A stretch of DNA of 64,000 bases from assembly GCA_019426215.1 (NCBI GenBank), contig CM033408.1, forward strand, positions 20,652,375 through 20,716,374. Direction: 5' to 3'. The position numbers and the translations under genes were made by a program. This DNA comes from Buddleja alternifolia. Lineage: Eukaryota; Streptophyta; Magnoliopsida; Lamiales; Scrophulariaceae. The notes under the pieces are model-generated. The model was not told the origin of the DNA and ran no database searches. It worked only from the letters and a program-made list of their open reading frames with translations. Below, one piece after another: positions 23,672-36,500 of this stretch; position 1 is the stretch's first letter; the number at the start of each line of letters is the position of its first letter.

Positions 23672-25267
23672 ACCCCCCCCCCCAAACTTATCAATTGCTC
23701 GACCTCGAGCAATAAGAGCTATAGGATCCAAAAACATCATCAAATAGGGGAGAAACAAAAAGAAAACTACCTAACTCACTTTCATGGAGTAAACAGTTGC
23801 ACTTAGCGGGTGCAACAAGACTTTGAACCTTTGAGTTACCTCAAAGGACGAGTTATAATCTCATGAGGGTTTGTATACGATATACCCACAAAATCGAAGG
23901 ATTTTCAACCCCAACCAATCAACACAAATCAACATGATTAATAGTAAAGCAATTGCATGAATTCATCTTTTAAAGCTCAATATTACATGTATACACATCA
24001 CCTACTCGCTCATGTTACGCCTTAAACTCGAAAAGACCATCCTAAGAGTGTAGTGATAATAAGTCTAAGGTATTATAGTCAAGTGACATTCTTACCACTT
24101 TTCAGACATTAATCCCATATCTATCAACTTTCGATAAGTCACAAGGTACAAGAATCGAAGAAAACCTCATAGCCATTTCAAATTCATCACTTCATCCACT
24201 CTAGGTTTTAAATTCTTGACACTTTCAACTCAAAACACTAGGGGCTAGACCATGTGGAATGTTCGGTTCCCTTAGACTTTCTATGACACCCTTGTAACAA
24301 GCTTTAAGCCAATAACTCCCAAAACAGACGACTTTAGGGTATTAAGTGTAGAGACACCCCTAAGGGCTTAATCACTCGAGTGTCAAAGACCACAAAATAA
24401 AACTAGGTCCTTATTCCATTTACACTTTCATTGGCTTGAGCTTAGCTCAAATTAGCATAATAGTACAGTATCTAGGCATGTTGCTTTCTGGCTCCAGTAC
24501 ATATTAGCCTGACTTTTTCAGTCATACCAATTTTTAACCTCGTTCATTATTATTAAGCATACAAAGTCAACATTCTCAACTCATAACACATGTGACAAGT
24601 CTAGGTTAATATTTTCGGGAAAAAGTCTTTAAGTGTTTCAAAATGGTTATTCGCTCAACTCCTCTACCCTTGACTTATGTGTGATTGTGAGTCATCTAAG
24701 GACGATCTAATCTCATCTAGGGTCCCACAAGCAAAACAAAGATGTATATAGTTCATTAAAGTTTAAAATGATAGAAAACATGCCATTGATTCAAACTAAC
24801 CAATCTCAATGCATTAAATGAAGGGTTGAAAGCCTAGCACAAATTTTGTTATGCTTGATTTTTTTCAACAATTTAGAACAAAATACATGCAATAGCAACG
24901 GTTCCCCCAAACTTGAGCTAAAAACAAGATCACATGACACATAAAATCAATAAGCTCTACTCATACCCCCCCCTCCCCACACACACAAAACTTAAACTCA
25001 ACATTGCCCTCAATGATGACTCAATCATACACACTCAAATGAGGGTAAACGAGAGTACTTACAACAAGGTTGCTGAAAAAGAAACCTTAATCACGTGAAA
25101 TCCGCTCCAAGCTCAAATCCACAATGAAAAATTCTCCAAAGCAAAACTCGGCTACTACATGTCATGTACTCACAATACAAAACCATCAAGACTCAAAGAG
25201 AAACATGTCAAAAGTGCATGCTTGAATATAACATAAAGAAACCAAAATACACAAGACAAAAAAAGAA

Positions 25268-25640
25268 GGGATAATTACATAAGACCTCCCAGTGATATGC
25301 GAAACCTGCGCCAAACTTTCCTGTGTTAATTTTTTTGCAAATCACCCCCTTATGTTATTTTTTTTTCTGCATATTCCCCTTTTTCAATTTTTTTGGTGTT
25401 TTTTTCCATCATAAATGTTCTAGATCCAACCCAAATTAAATTATTTAACTATTACAAACATGTTTGGGGCAAAAATGCATTTGGATTAACATTTATGATG
25501 AAAAAAACACCAAAAAAAACCAAAAAAGGGGGAATATGCAGAATAAAAAATAACACAAGGGGGTGATTTGCAAAAAAATTAACACAGGGGAGTTTGGCAC
25601 AGGTTTCGCATATCACAGGGGGGTCTTATGCAATTTTCCC
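25268..25640. mobile_element. MULE-type MITE inside the minus-strand LTR element
   Basis: 373 bp. Inverted ends GGGATAATTACATAAGACC and GGTCTTATGCAATTTTCCC; 9-bp duplication AAAAAAGAA at 25259-25267 and 25641-25649. Same family as 40457-40834. It entered the retroelement after that element had inserted, or travelled with it. Confidence 0.85.
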
Positions 25641-25756
25641 AAAAAAGAAAGCAAAAAGAAAATAAAACTTACAAACTTGGGTTACCTCCCAAGAAGGGCT
25701 TGTTTATAGTCATTAGTTTGACTTTGTGTTCTTTGAGGTTCAAATAGGTGGCCCAT

Positions 25757-26662
25757 TTAGAACGACAATATCCTTGTCATTCCTCCTTTTTTTCTCATGT
25801 CCCACTCGCCTCCACTCATACTGCGGAGTTTGAGATTAGCCCTTCGTGCTGGATTTTTCTTATCGATCTCACGAACACGTTGATGTGGTGGAATGTACTT
25901 CATGCATAAATCCTCTTTTCTCACCTTGTCTTGGTTCTCATTGGGGACCTCATCCTCTAACTCAAGAGTGCCCTTCGTCTTGCCACTTGCACATTTCTCA
26001 TCAAGCAAAGGGTTGATAGCATCAACATTTAAACAAGTAAGATCATCCATGGATGGTTTCATGTCTTTATAAGCATCGAATATCACCTTTTCATCTCCTA
26101 CCTTCAATGTCAACTTACCCTTTCCCATGTCAATCTTGGTATTGCTAGTGGCTAGAAAAGGTCTTCCTCGGATTAAGGAGACATCAATGTCGTTATCCAT
26201 CTTGAGAACCACAAAGTCAACTGGATAAAAGAACTTGTCAACTTGTACAATGACATCCTCGATAATGCCCTTTGAGTGCTTGATAGAGTGATCTGCCAAT
26301 TGTAAAGACATGGATGTTCGCTTAGGATCTCCAAGGATGAGCTTCTTAAAAATAGAGTAAGGGAGAAAATTGATACTTGCTCCCGAATCGCAAAGAACTT
26401 TTTCAAAATTGAGATGACCAATAGTGCACGGTATGGTAAGACTCCCTGGGTCCTTGAGCTTACGAGGCAATTTGTTAAGTAAGACGTTGGAGCACTCCTC
26501 GGTTAGACAAACCGTTTCATTCTCCTCCCACTTTTGCTTGTTAGAAAGAATATCCTTGAAGAATTTAACATAATTCGACATTTGCAAAATGGCGTAAATG
26601 AAAGGAACGGTGATCCTAACCTCACAAAGAATAGCCAAGATATTTTTTCTTTTTCTGTGCAT
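25757..26662 (-). pseudogene. Aspartic protease region of the minus-strand LTR element (301-codon frame)
   Basis: A long open frame with the retropepsin active site CDSGASINFLP (Asp at about residue 92). Around it are the family-typical NKLPRKLKDPGSLTIPC before the site and IRGRPFLATSNTKIDMGKG after it. The C-terminal 100 residues are charged and end at a stop, with no pol domains following. The frame is intact, but its gag partner is broken and no polymerase is present, so it can only have been mobilised by other elements. Confidence 0.8.
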
Positions 26663-26920
26663 TTGGGAAAGGAAGGTGTATCTCGATGGGTGGAGCGGGT
26701 GTCGGAGATGAGAAACTAGGAACTGAAGAAACAGGTGACGGAACCTAGGCGCCAGAAGCTACGCATGGGCGCGGTGATGTCAGCGCCTGAGCGTGAGGCA
26801 ATGGGCGTTCGGGCGCAGTGCTGCGAAGCAAGTCATCCTACAGGGGAGTGTCCGACGCTTGGGCGCCGTCTGGATGGCGCCTAGGCGCGGACGTGCGAAA
26901 CAACTCTTCTGAACTGGATG

Positions 26921-28233
26921 TCACTGGTGCTTGGTGCCATCTGAGGGGCGCTTGGGCGCCGAGCTGCGAACCGAATCGTCCTCCAACTGTTTTTCACTCC
27001 TTAAGGTAATCGCATAACATTGCTCCTTAGGATTCTTCTTTGTGTCACTTGGTAGAGTTCCCGAGGCTCTCTCACTCACCTCGGTTGATAATTGGCCCAT
27101 ATGTGTTTTCAAATCTTTCATCTCTATGAACATGTCTTTCATCATGTTTCGGAGCTCATTGAACGACGAATCCGACTATTTAATGTGCTCATCTAGACGT
27201 TCATCGGTTGTTGGAGGTCTCACTTGCCCTTACCCTTGAAAATTTCCTTGTCTTTGAGCTTGGTTATTATTGAATGGGGGCCTTGGAGCTTGATAAATAC
27301 CGAGATGGGTGTTTTGTGCCGGATTGGGTCTCTTTGGGAAATTTTCGGGCACATGGAAGTTCGTCCGAGGTCGGTTGGCATTGCCAACATAGTTCACGTC
27401 ACCGACCACCGGTTCTAAAGCTACCTCTTCTTCCACTACTTCTTGGACACAAGCAACTTTTTTAGTGGGTGTGATCTCTTCATCATCGGGGTAGAGTTCA
27501 TCTTCCCGGGCTAATTGTTTGATCTTGTCCCACACACTTTGGCAATCTAAACCAAGGAGATCATCACCCGCGCCCACATTGAGCCTATTTAGGATGTGCT
27601 ACCGGACTCCATCATAAAAGTGTAATACTTGTTCATTCAATCCGGAGTTATGATCCGGGCAATTTCGAAGCATGCTTTTATATCTAGCCCATGTCTCGGC
27701 TACAGACTCATTATTCCTTTGCCTAAACCCTTTGATGTTGCTCCGGAGCTCGTTGATTTTGGAGGGTGGGAAGAATTTATTCAAGAAGGCGTCGACTAAC
27801 TCACCCCATGTTGTGATGGATTGAGGCGGTAGAGATTTGTACCATGTGGTCACCTTGTCCTTTAGCGAGAAGTGGAAGACTCTTAGACAAATTGCGTCGA
27901 GATCACGTGGATAATATTGGTTAGTCATGAGAGCATCGTCTAAAGTCTCCAAATGTGTATGAGGTGATTCACGAGGCTCGCCATAGAAGGGTTCACCTTG
28001 CTCCATACTAAAGATGTGCGATGGGATGTGATAATTTGGTGGAAATTGGGCAAGATAACAGGCCCCGGTATGGTATGGAACCTCGGTGGTAGACTACCTC
28101 GGATCGATGGAAGTTGTTGAGGAGGAGGCGGTTGCATGGCTTGGAAAATGCCTTGTAACCACTCCTGATTCTCCGGTAAGTTCATGTCTGGGAAACGTGC
28201 ATTTGGATTTGGTTGATAGATATTATCCACCAT
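26921..28233 (-). pseudogene. gag of the minus-strand LTR element, broken
   Basis: The frame opens at 28233 with a Pro/Gln-rich N-terminus, shifts frame near 27996, and continues with a Retrotrans_gag domain (about 27996-27602). Recognisable blocks are LKDKVTTWYKSLPP, WGELVDAFLNKFFPP and RYKSMLRNCPDH. An in-frame stop at 27599 and another near 27230 break the rest, which is Pro/Asn-rich and ends in an MKDLKTHMGQL coiled stretch. No CCHC knuckle was seen, as in Athila-like Gag. At least one frameshift and two stops make it inactive. Confidence 0.8.
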
Positions 28234-28477
28234 TTCACGAACTCATCTATTAGCCTGGAGAACACTTTCAATTTCAGGCTCAAAATCAAGTAAAGGCTCA
28301 TTAGAGGAGCGGGTCATGCACCAAGAACAAACCTATAAAGTAAACAAACGAACCAAAATTAGACTAACAAGAAAATAAAAAGAAAGCAAGAAATAAACGA
28401 AAAACTAAGAATTATGAAGGCGTAAAACAAAATAAAAAACTAAAATAAACAAGTCTTCGGTAACGGTGTAAAAAACT

Positions 28478-29857
28478 TGACACGCTAGAACCTAACGTGC
28501 TTTGGTAGCAAGTGCACTAGTCGTGTGTAGTAATAAATGGACAAAAAGTTCAGGTGTCGAACCTCAGAGACTTGAATTCTAGTTTAAGATTTGCAATAAA
28601 GAAATAGACAATTAAAAGAAAAGTAAGAGAAAATCAATTAAACAAACAAGGAGCAAAAGTGAGAACAAGCAATGGATTGAACTTCACGTGTGAAAAGAGA
28701 CTAAGACACATGCAAGACTCGAGTTGATCCGTATTCGTGCAAAGACTCTCGTTGAATTATTAGACCTAGTTGCTATGGTGGAAGGTCCTATAATAATAAT
28801 AACTACCCGGTGTCTCGTGATAGTTGTCTAATGCTTAAATGATGGTTTCCTAAGTATGTCTACCCGGAAATCTAACTACTAAGCATGCATTAACGGACTA
28901 GAGTTTCCTCAACATAAATCGAACGACTACACCCGGGACTCTCTACCTATGTCTAGGGGAAATTCCTATTTTGATCAGTGATGTTATGAATCCCTTGCAC
29001 CCTAGTTCAAGTCTTTCTCAAAACACTAAACTAGACAATCAATCATACATATGGAGATCAATCACATGTAAGAAGCATAAACACAAATTCATAACACATA
29101 GCAACATAAGAATTAATTCAATGATTATCAATTATACGAATAAGTCACAAATCGATCCTTACAAGGCTCTAGTCATATGAAATTAGCCTATAATCATCAA
29201 CATAGGAGAATTAAACATATCCATATATATACATAAGTGTAAACACAAAATGCAACAAATAATGAATAAAACTCCCTAAACGGTCGAATGATGATGGATC
29301 CTCGAGTGGAGCTTCAATCCTTAGCTATGATCTTTGTTTTTCCCTTCAAAGTAGGTGAAAGGATGGCTCAAATCCAAGAGAGTGCTCCCAAAACCCCAGA
29401 ATTCCAACCCCCTCTAATGTGCTGAAAATTGGGCTTTATAGTTCAAAAAAAAAAACGGTTACAGCGGCGCCCAGGCGCGGGTAAATCGGCTCCTAGGCGG
29501 CACCTACATGTCAGAGTTGTCTTGGGGGAGAAGTTGCGCGGCGCCCAGGTGCTGGTATCATGACGATGGAGCGCGGAGGGCACGGGTAGTATGGTGCATG
29601 GGCGCCGTTATTCGTGCATAACTTCTTCTCTTTAGCATTTGGCGCCTGGGCGCGAGTTTTGTGGCGCCGGCTTGCGAAACGTCTTATCTTGAATTAGTTT
29701 TTTACGTCGTCTTTTGCCCTTTTCTTCGTTTGCATCTATTTAAGGCCTAAAGTCACTTAACGCACAGACTAAACGCACATGTGGCAAGAATCAAGAGATA
29801 ACTGCACCTAAAGATAAACACAACGGGCTTAAAAATACGTAAAAACGACTCCTATCA
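28478..29857 (-). repeat. 5' LTR of the minus-strand gag-protease element
   Basis: 1380 bp, with TGATAGGAG...AGCGTGTCA ends on the minus strand. It differs from the other LTR by many substitutions and several indels, so the insertion is not recent. Confidence 0.88.
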
Positions 29858-30121
29858 ATCAATATTGAGGGATGTTAATGAAGTTAAAGCAACACCGATA
29901 AATGAATGATCAAGATACGATGTTTAAGTATGACCAGTTAATGAAGTAATAAAATGCGACTTTGAGGCACTACTAGTAAGTAGGCAATTGGCATATAACG
30001 CTGAAGCATGACCAATGGAGGATGTGATTAGATATTGATGGACCTGCCCTATATTCGAAGCCACAAGTCCTCATGCTACAAGTTATCTTCTTTATTGTTG
30101 TTCTTCTTTGAATCTCATACC

Positions 30122-30626
30122 TAGGGGTGTTCATCGGTTCGGTTTGGTAAAAAAGGAACCGAAAACCGAATCGAAAAGTTCGATTCGGTTCAGTTTTCGG
30201 TCAAACCAGATTTTTGAGAAAAAAAATTGGCCAAGTTTGAATTTTGACTCTTGCCTGTTTTTTGTATAAGGTCCAAAAAGATTAATATAAATCCGAGACA
30301 ACTAATCAGTTATAGGAGCATGTAAATTTAAATGAGTTTCTTAAACTTCCAAAAAAATATTAAAATTACATAGAAATAATTGAATTTTAATTATGGCTAA
30401 ATTTAATTCATTTTCTTTCTTCCTTGTAAACTGTCACTAGGAAACATACTTTTTTATAGTTTTTTGTCTATATTATACTATATAAAATAATAAAAAATAA
30501 TAAAAATTGGTTTTTGGTTAAACGAATCGAAAATCGATTTTTTGTCCAAAAAAAAAAATGGAACCAAATTTTTTGGTTCGACTTTTGGTCGGTTCGGGTG
30601 GTTTAGCCAATTTGTAAACACCCCTA
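30122..30626. mobile_element. hAT-type MITE, 505 bp
   Basis: Ends TAGGGGTGTTCATCGGTTCGG and GTAAACACCCCTA are inverted, and inner GGTTCGGTT/AACCGAA words repeat in both orientations. The flanks CTCATACC and TGCATACC agree at six of eight positions, consistent with an aged 8-bp duplication. Confidence 0.7.
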
Positions 30627-33300
30627 TGCATACCTTTGTTTGATCATTGTCGAACTTTTGTTGATTGTCGCGTGTGGTGATTCTATTAATATTGCTAGTT
30701 ATGGACTTATGTTGCTCCACTAATGAATTCAGACTATCAATGACTCAAGACCTCTCATAAGACCCAATCCGAATAACTGACATCTTATAAGCCTCAAATA
30801 GTATAGAGGATTGTTAAAAAAGTTGAAATAATTCATTAAAAATATGAACTATAGAAAATGTAAAAAAAAAATGCATACACAATTTGCCACAAAGGTGCCT
30901 CCCCTAGTTGATAATCCATCTAGGTGATATTCCTAGTAGATGATATAAGTCGATGTGTGATTTTATCATACTATTCGCTGTTTCCATGATCTGTATTGTC
31001 TAAGGCAGTGTTAGTTTGTCTCTATACAAATTTATCACGTCATTTCTTCCCTAAATCAATGTATTCCCGATGTTTTCTTTCCCGATTCTCTCATACACAA
31101 CTTATGTGGCCTACACTATGCAATGTCTTATCTCTAAATTGTAGCGGTGGAGGAATCCTTTGTCGCATTCCAAACTATTGAAAAACCTGCTCATGATAAA
31201 ACCCCTCAACTATGACATAAAAGATTGATGGAGAATATGATCTCCACACTCTTTGACTAAATGACTGAACATTCCAGGGAAGTTTTGTCCACGTGGAATG
31301 GGAATCCACATGGAATCATCTGTCCATGCCATTGTTTGCTACATACATGGATTCAAATATGTATTATCTAGTGTTTCCAGTCATTTGTTTGGTTCACTTA
31401 AGCACATAGGTAAATTTAAAAAATATGTTATAATTATCATATCCTTAATTACAATAGAAAAAAATACACCGTAGTATATTTAAATATAAAATTTATTTAT
31501 AGTTACTAATAACATAATTAATGTTTAATTTTAATCGAAGCTCACGTAAATAAATAAAATGTTGATTATTTTTATATTGATTTGATATTTGTGCATAATT
31601 TAATATAAATATTATTATTAGAAAAACAATACATACACACACAAATATATATATATATATAACATATAGTATTTCGCAAATACACCTCATATATATATAT
31701 AGTTACAGAATTTATTTATTAATACATTATATATATGTATATATATACACATGTGAATACAATATGAATATATAATCTTTAATATATTAGTTGAACTATA
31801 TATAGGTAACACATATATTACAAAACTTATATTATATGCATCTATAAATACAAAATGTTATATTTAATAATGATATGAATTACTTCTGTAAATCATATAT
31901 TATATTGTATCTATAAACATATGTGTGTGTATTTTTAGTCATAATCCATGATTTCAGGTGTGAAGTGTAATTTTTCTTTTTAATCATGATTCCTAATTCT
32001 TCCTCCTTAAGTTGGAATAATTGTTCCTCAAGATTGAATGAGGAATATGAGCATTTTCACTTCTAGTGGGTATAGGCAATCCATGGATATTTCAATCTCA
32101 CTTCTCTTAGTCATGTCAAATAAGAAGTGAGGTTAGATTAGTGGGAAAGGTCAATCCTGGATTCTTCATTTCCGTGTATCAAATGTGCCGTTAGGTTGCA
32201 AGGAATTGATTTCTAGCACATTCATATTATATGGCTCCCAATCAAATTGCAACAAGAATAATTTATTTAGATTATCGTACAAAGAGGAACATTTATAATA
32301 TTATGGATATGGATATCAAATTGTCTTGTACACTTGAGTCGGTAACATAAGATTGAGGACTTCTCTAGTTGCACTTAACTCACTATGAGTCATAACTTTA
32401 TAAATGGATTCACAATTCCATCTAGAAAATTCCAAAGGTATATAAAAAAATAATAATAAGATATATTTTGCCATTTTTTTAAAATACCTATAATACGACG
32501 TCAACACAAAACATTACGGAGACATTGGAAGTATTACTTTGTAATCAACATATTTCAAGGGAGATAAAATAATCAGGCATTGGATGATATCCACTCTCAA
32601 AACCAATACTCGTGACCACACCTGAATACACAAGAGCTTAATATATAAATTATTATGATAACGCAACAATCATTAATAGTACGTTTATTCCACGTATTGA
32701 TTCACTTGTAACAACTAAAATGCACCACTAATATTTTATTGTTCTCTCTAACATGTATTAAATAAGTCCAATATATATAAGTGCGCTAAGACAACATTAC
32801 CAACTATAGCTACGAACTTTGGTAATATCTTGTAATTTCTCCAACCAAATCAGTGGAATACAATCTTCTAAAGTGTCAGCACACATATGACCGCCCAAAA
32901 GCATCAATGCACATGTACACCCATATTTGTTCTACTTATATATGTGACTTATCCGTGATGGTGGTGGTTGTCAAATTTCGGACGCAAATTATGAAACTCG
33001 ATAATAATTCAAACAAGATTCAATTATAACTTAATAGACTCGATTTGTTTATTGTTCTACCCGTAAGCATGCGTACCACCATAAGATTGTTCTCGAATCT
33101 TCTGGTTGCCACGTACCCTCAACTGGGTGATACTTGGATGCACTCAAAATTAGGTCCAAGGTGATCTCACTCGTGTAAATATACAGATGTGGTTCATCAG
33201 TATATGCACATGTGATAGATGAGATTATCTCGGGATTCTAAGTTTCAGTAGACCCCAAAAACTACACCCTCAGTGAATCATCCATTGCCACGTTGACGGG
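30627..33300. other. Intergenic spacer upstream of the tafazzin-like gene
   Basis: AT-rich, with (AT)n and TATATG-rich runs near 31620-31960. No gene or transposon end recognised. Short frames only. Confidence 0.5.
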
Positions 33301-33348
33301 TGGCCCACAAAGATATTTAAGGAAGAAGTAGATTATCCATTCCACTGG

Positions 33349-33371
33349 CACGTGCGCCCCCTTGCGCACGT
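33349..33371. promoter_or_regulatory. G-box within an imperfect ACGT palindrome upstream of the tafazzin-like gene
   Basis: A perfect G-box (CACGTG, 33349-33354) overlaps the left arm of an inverted repeat, ACGTGCGC...GCGCACGT. It lies about 150 bp before the start codon. Such elements bind bZIP and bHLH factors in plants; function here is inference from motif and position only. Confidence 0.4.
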
Positions 33372-33515
33372 AAGTGGAGTCCCAAACTACAAACCCTACG
33401 CCTTCTTCGGTTGTCTCCGACTATCCGTTGATCTATAGACTTGCACATCTGACAATTCCAATTTCCACTGTGTATTTTCACCCATAAAATTGAATTGAAT
33501 TGAAATCTGAAGAAG

Positions 33516-36500
33516 ATGGTTGTGCAGCGGTGGATAGAATGCAGAGGCGATCTGTTGGCAGAGGGGGCTAAATCTCTGCAGCTTCGTTTGAGGGATCGTT
33601 TCAGAGTGGCGGCGGTGGACTTTCACCGCCGCCGGAATTTGAGGATCACCAATGGTGGCTACTTCTCCTCCACCGTCCAGCGGTGGCGCGACAGTTTCTC
33701 CGATTTCCGTCGCGATTCTTTGCCTTGCTCTTCCACTTTTTACCGAAAAAGAGGTTTGGCGTTGTTATCCTGTAATGTTACTTTGTCTACGCTTTTATAA
33801 TGGTGCAAAATCTAATGCAGTTGGTGTTACTTGCATATACGGTGTTTTATGTATATATGTTTATTTTACCAGCATTGTGTGTATATAGTGTCGCATAAAT
33901 TGATAGCACACACAGACAGAATTCTTATGCGTGTAGTTTTTACATATTTTTATAAAATTTTAATCTTGAAATCATATGTGTTTCTGTCGCATATGTTTGT
34001 ACTTACTATAAAAGAATGCTTATGTATGCATCTCCAACCTTCTTTAATTTAATGAAAAGAGCTTTTTTATTTCTTACTGACAGAATTAAATTTTTTTAAG
34101 TAAGATGATCCTTTCGGACGTGTTCTCTATCTTTTGAAGTCTCATAGATTTTGCACCGGCATCAAGGTGTAGGATTACATTGTTTAATGGGATCTTACCT
34201 GCCTATGCATGTGATGATAAATTCTATGTGTCACCTGCACTCAGCAATTTCACAATTTTTTTTTACTGGAATTACGGAAATCTTATCTTAGAGTAGCCTA
34301 TGAGATGCAACAATTGTGTACATTCCATTGTAGTGGAGCAATATTGTGAAATGCCTTGGGGAGAGTGGAAGAAGGGTGGGCGCATTAAATCGAAGACTTT
34401 GCATTCTTGTTCAACTTGTCTTAGAAAATAACATTTAGTAATTCCTTGATATAGCTTATACTATTTCAACTTTGGAAGAGTTTGGTTTAGGGAAGTGTTA
34501 TCTTCACAGATAGTGGCCCTGTGTATTTGATGGTTCTGACTCTGACTCTTGAAAGTAATACCAACTACGCGCGTGCATTCACTTAGTCCTTTGGCTTAAA
34601 TTGGAATTTAAGTAGCTCTATGTAATGCCTCATTGTTCAAACTATTACTGCAGTGAGTAAGGATATTGATGCAGAAAATGATTCAGTCATGAACCGTATG
34701 CTCCAGGCTGTTGCTGTTCCTGTGATTGGAAATGTTTGCCATGTTTTTATGCATGGCCTTAACCGTATTCAGGTAAATCCATTTTCAATACTACGGCTTC
34801 TTTTCTATATGTATTTCGGAAAGACACCATGATTTTTCTTGCTTTGCAGATATTTGGTGCAGAAAAATTGCAACAGGTACTGCTGCACAGGCCAGAGAAC
34901 AAGTCTCTGATTACGGTATGCAGCACTCCTGGTTGAACTTATGATGTGATCAACAATTTTGTTTTGGTCGCGTTCTTTGCTGTGCAAGTCATTCTTGCAG
35001 TTGCCATTTTGACATTGAAGTGATCATTTTGTTGTGATGAACTATTTTATTATTCTAGGTTAGCAATCATGTTGCAGCTATGGATGACCCTTTGGTTATT
35101 GCTGCCTTACTTCCTCCTAATATGCTGTTAGATGCACGTAATTTGAGATGGACACTTTGTGCATCTGATCGTTGTTTCAAAAATCCAGTTACGTCGGCAT
35201 TTTTCAAGCATGTGAAAGTTCTTCCAGTTTCTCGTGGGGATGGGATATATCAGAAGGTATTTTGGTTTTTGTACTATGTTTCTATTTATTAGGTTTCTCC
35301 TTTAGCTAGTTGCACTTGTTATTTTCTCACATTTCTTATTCCTGTTAATCTAATGCATAACATTTTTTTAATGCCCGCATATTGGGCCAAACCTGGTTTG
35401 AGCCGGGGACTCTAGACCCAAGTTGGAAAGGGAGACCACTAGGGCACTACCCGAGTAATAACATTATTATACAGAAGTTCATGATTGTAAACAGCTTTTA
35501 CCAATGTACTAATTGGCAATAAGTTCTTTGATTTGTTTTTTCTTTGATACATATTATTCCTAAAGAGGTACAAGATTTTGATTGCTTGTTTTTATAATTT
35601 GCGTAATAATATTGATAAGCCGCTGGAAAGTTATTCATACAGTTCAGTTAGAAGCACAGTGATTGAAGGATGACTTTTATTTATATTTGTTGAATCCTCA
35701 TTTTGGTGACATTTAATTCTATCCCAGTTGTGTTTGAATTAGGAATCTCTTTTCTGTAAAGAAGATTCTGACTAGTTAAAGCTTGCTGCTCACTTTATTT
35801 CTTACCGGTGCAGGGAATGGACTTGGCTATTTCCAAACTGAACCTTGGTGGGTGGGTTCACATATTTCCAGAAGGTAGTCGCTCTCGAGATGGTGGTAAA
35901 ACAATGGGATCTGCCAAAAGAGGCATTGGGAGGTGTGCTTCACTGTCTATTTAGAGTTCTTGCCTCTACCTTTCATTTCCTCACACCTTAAATTGCATCA
36001 GCTATTCGGTAAACAGTTTAGTTAGTCATCTGTTTCGACTGGTATGTTCGACCACAAATATCATCTTAGTAGGAACTGACCAGAGGCATCCTCTCAACGC
36101 TCACAACACACAAAAGAAAAGGAAAAACCCTTCACCACAATATACCCATCCAGAAAACACACACATATGGCCATGTATGATGGATTGAGCATTAATTGGA
36201 TGTCAGTGAAATGTATTTAGTCATGTTTTCTCATGTTGATCTCTATTTTAATTTGCCAATAGCGGGTAAGCTTGTATTGCAGCAGAACGCTTCTTGTGCA
36301 ATTTGATAGAACATGTTAATTTGGGGAGGTGTCTGTCATTATGTTGGATGGGGTGGTTAATTTACTTTTCCTGAAAAGTTCATGATGGGAGGAGACTTGT
36401 GTGAATTCGATTGTTGTGTGTTTTGTCTAGCCTTAGTAGACTGTGCAACTTGATACGTTTATTAAGATTTGAGCATATGATGCCACTGGTGGTACTGTGC

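Larger units (their letters stand above)
22360..29857 (-). mobile_element. Athila/Tat-like LTR retrotransposon derivative with gag and protease only
   Basis: A complete insertion, 7.5 kb, with ATCAA duplicated at 22355-22359 and 29858-29862. Read on the minus strand: 5' LTR 29857-28478; a decayed primer-binding site resembling the tRNA-Asp type (core CACCGTTACCG); gag; aspartic protease; about 2 kb non-coding with a MITE; a purine tract (AAGTTTGGGGGGGG) at about 23672-23690; 3' LTR 23671-22360. Reverse transcriptase, RNase H and integrase are absent, and the space left (about 2 kb) is too small for them. This resembles gag-only non-autonomous plant elements. Confidence 0.88.
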
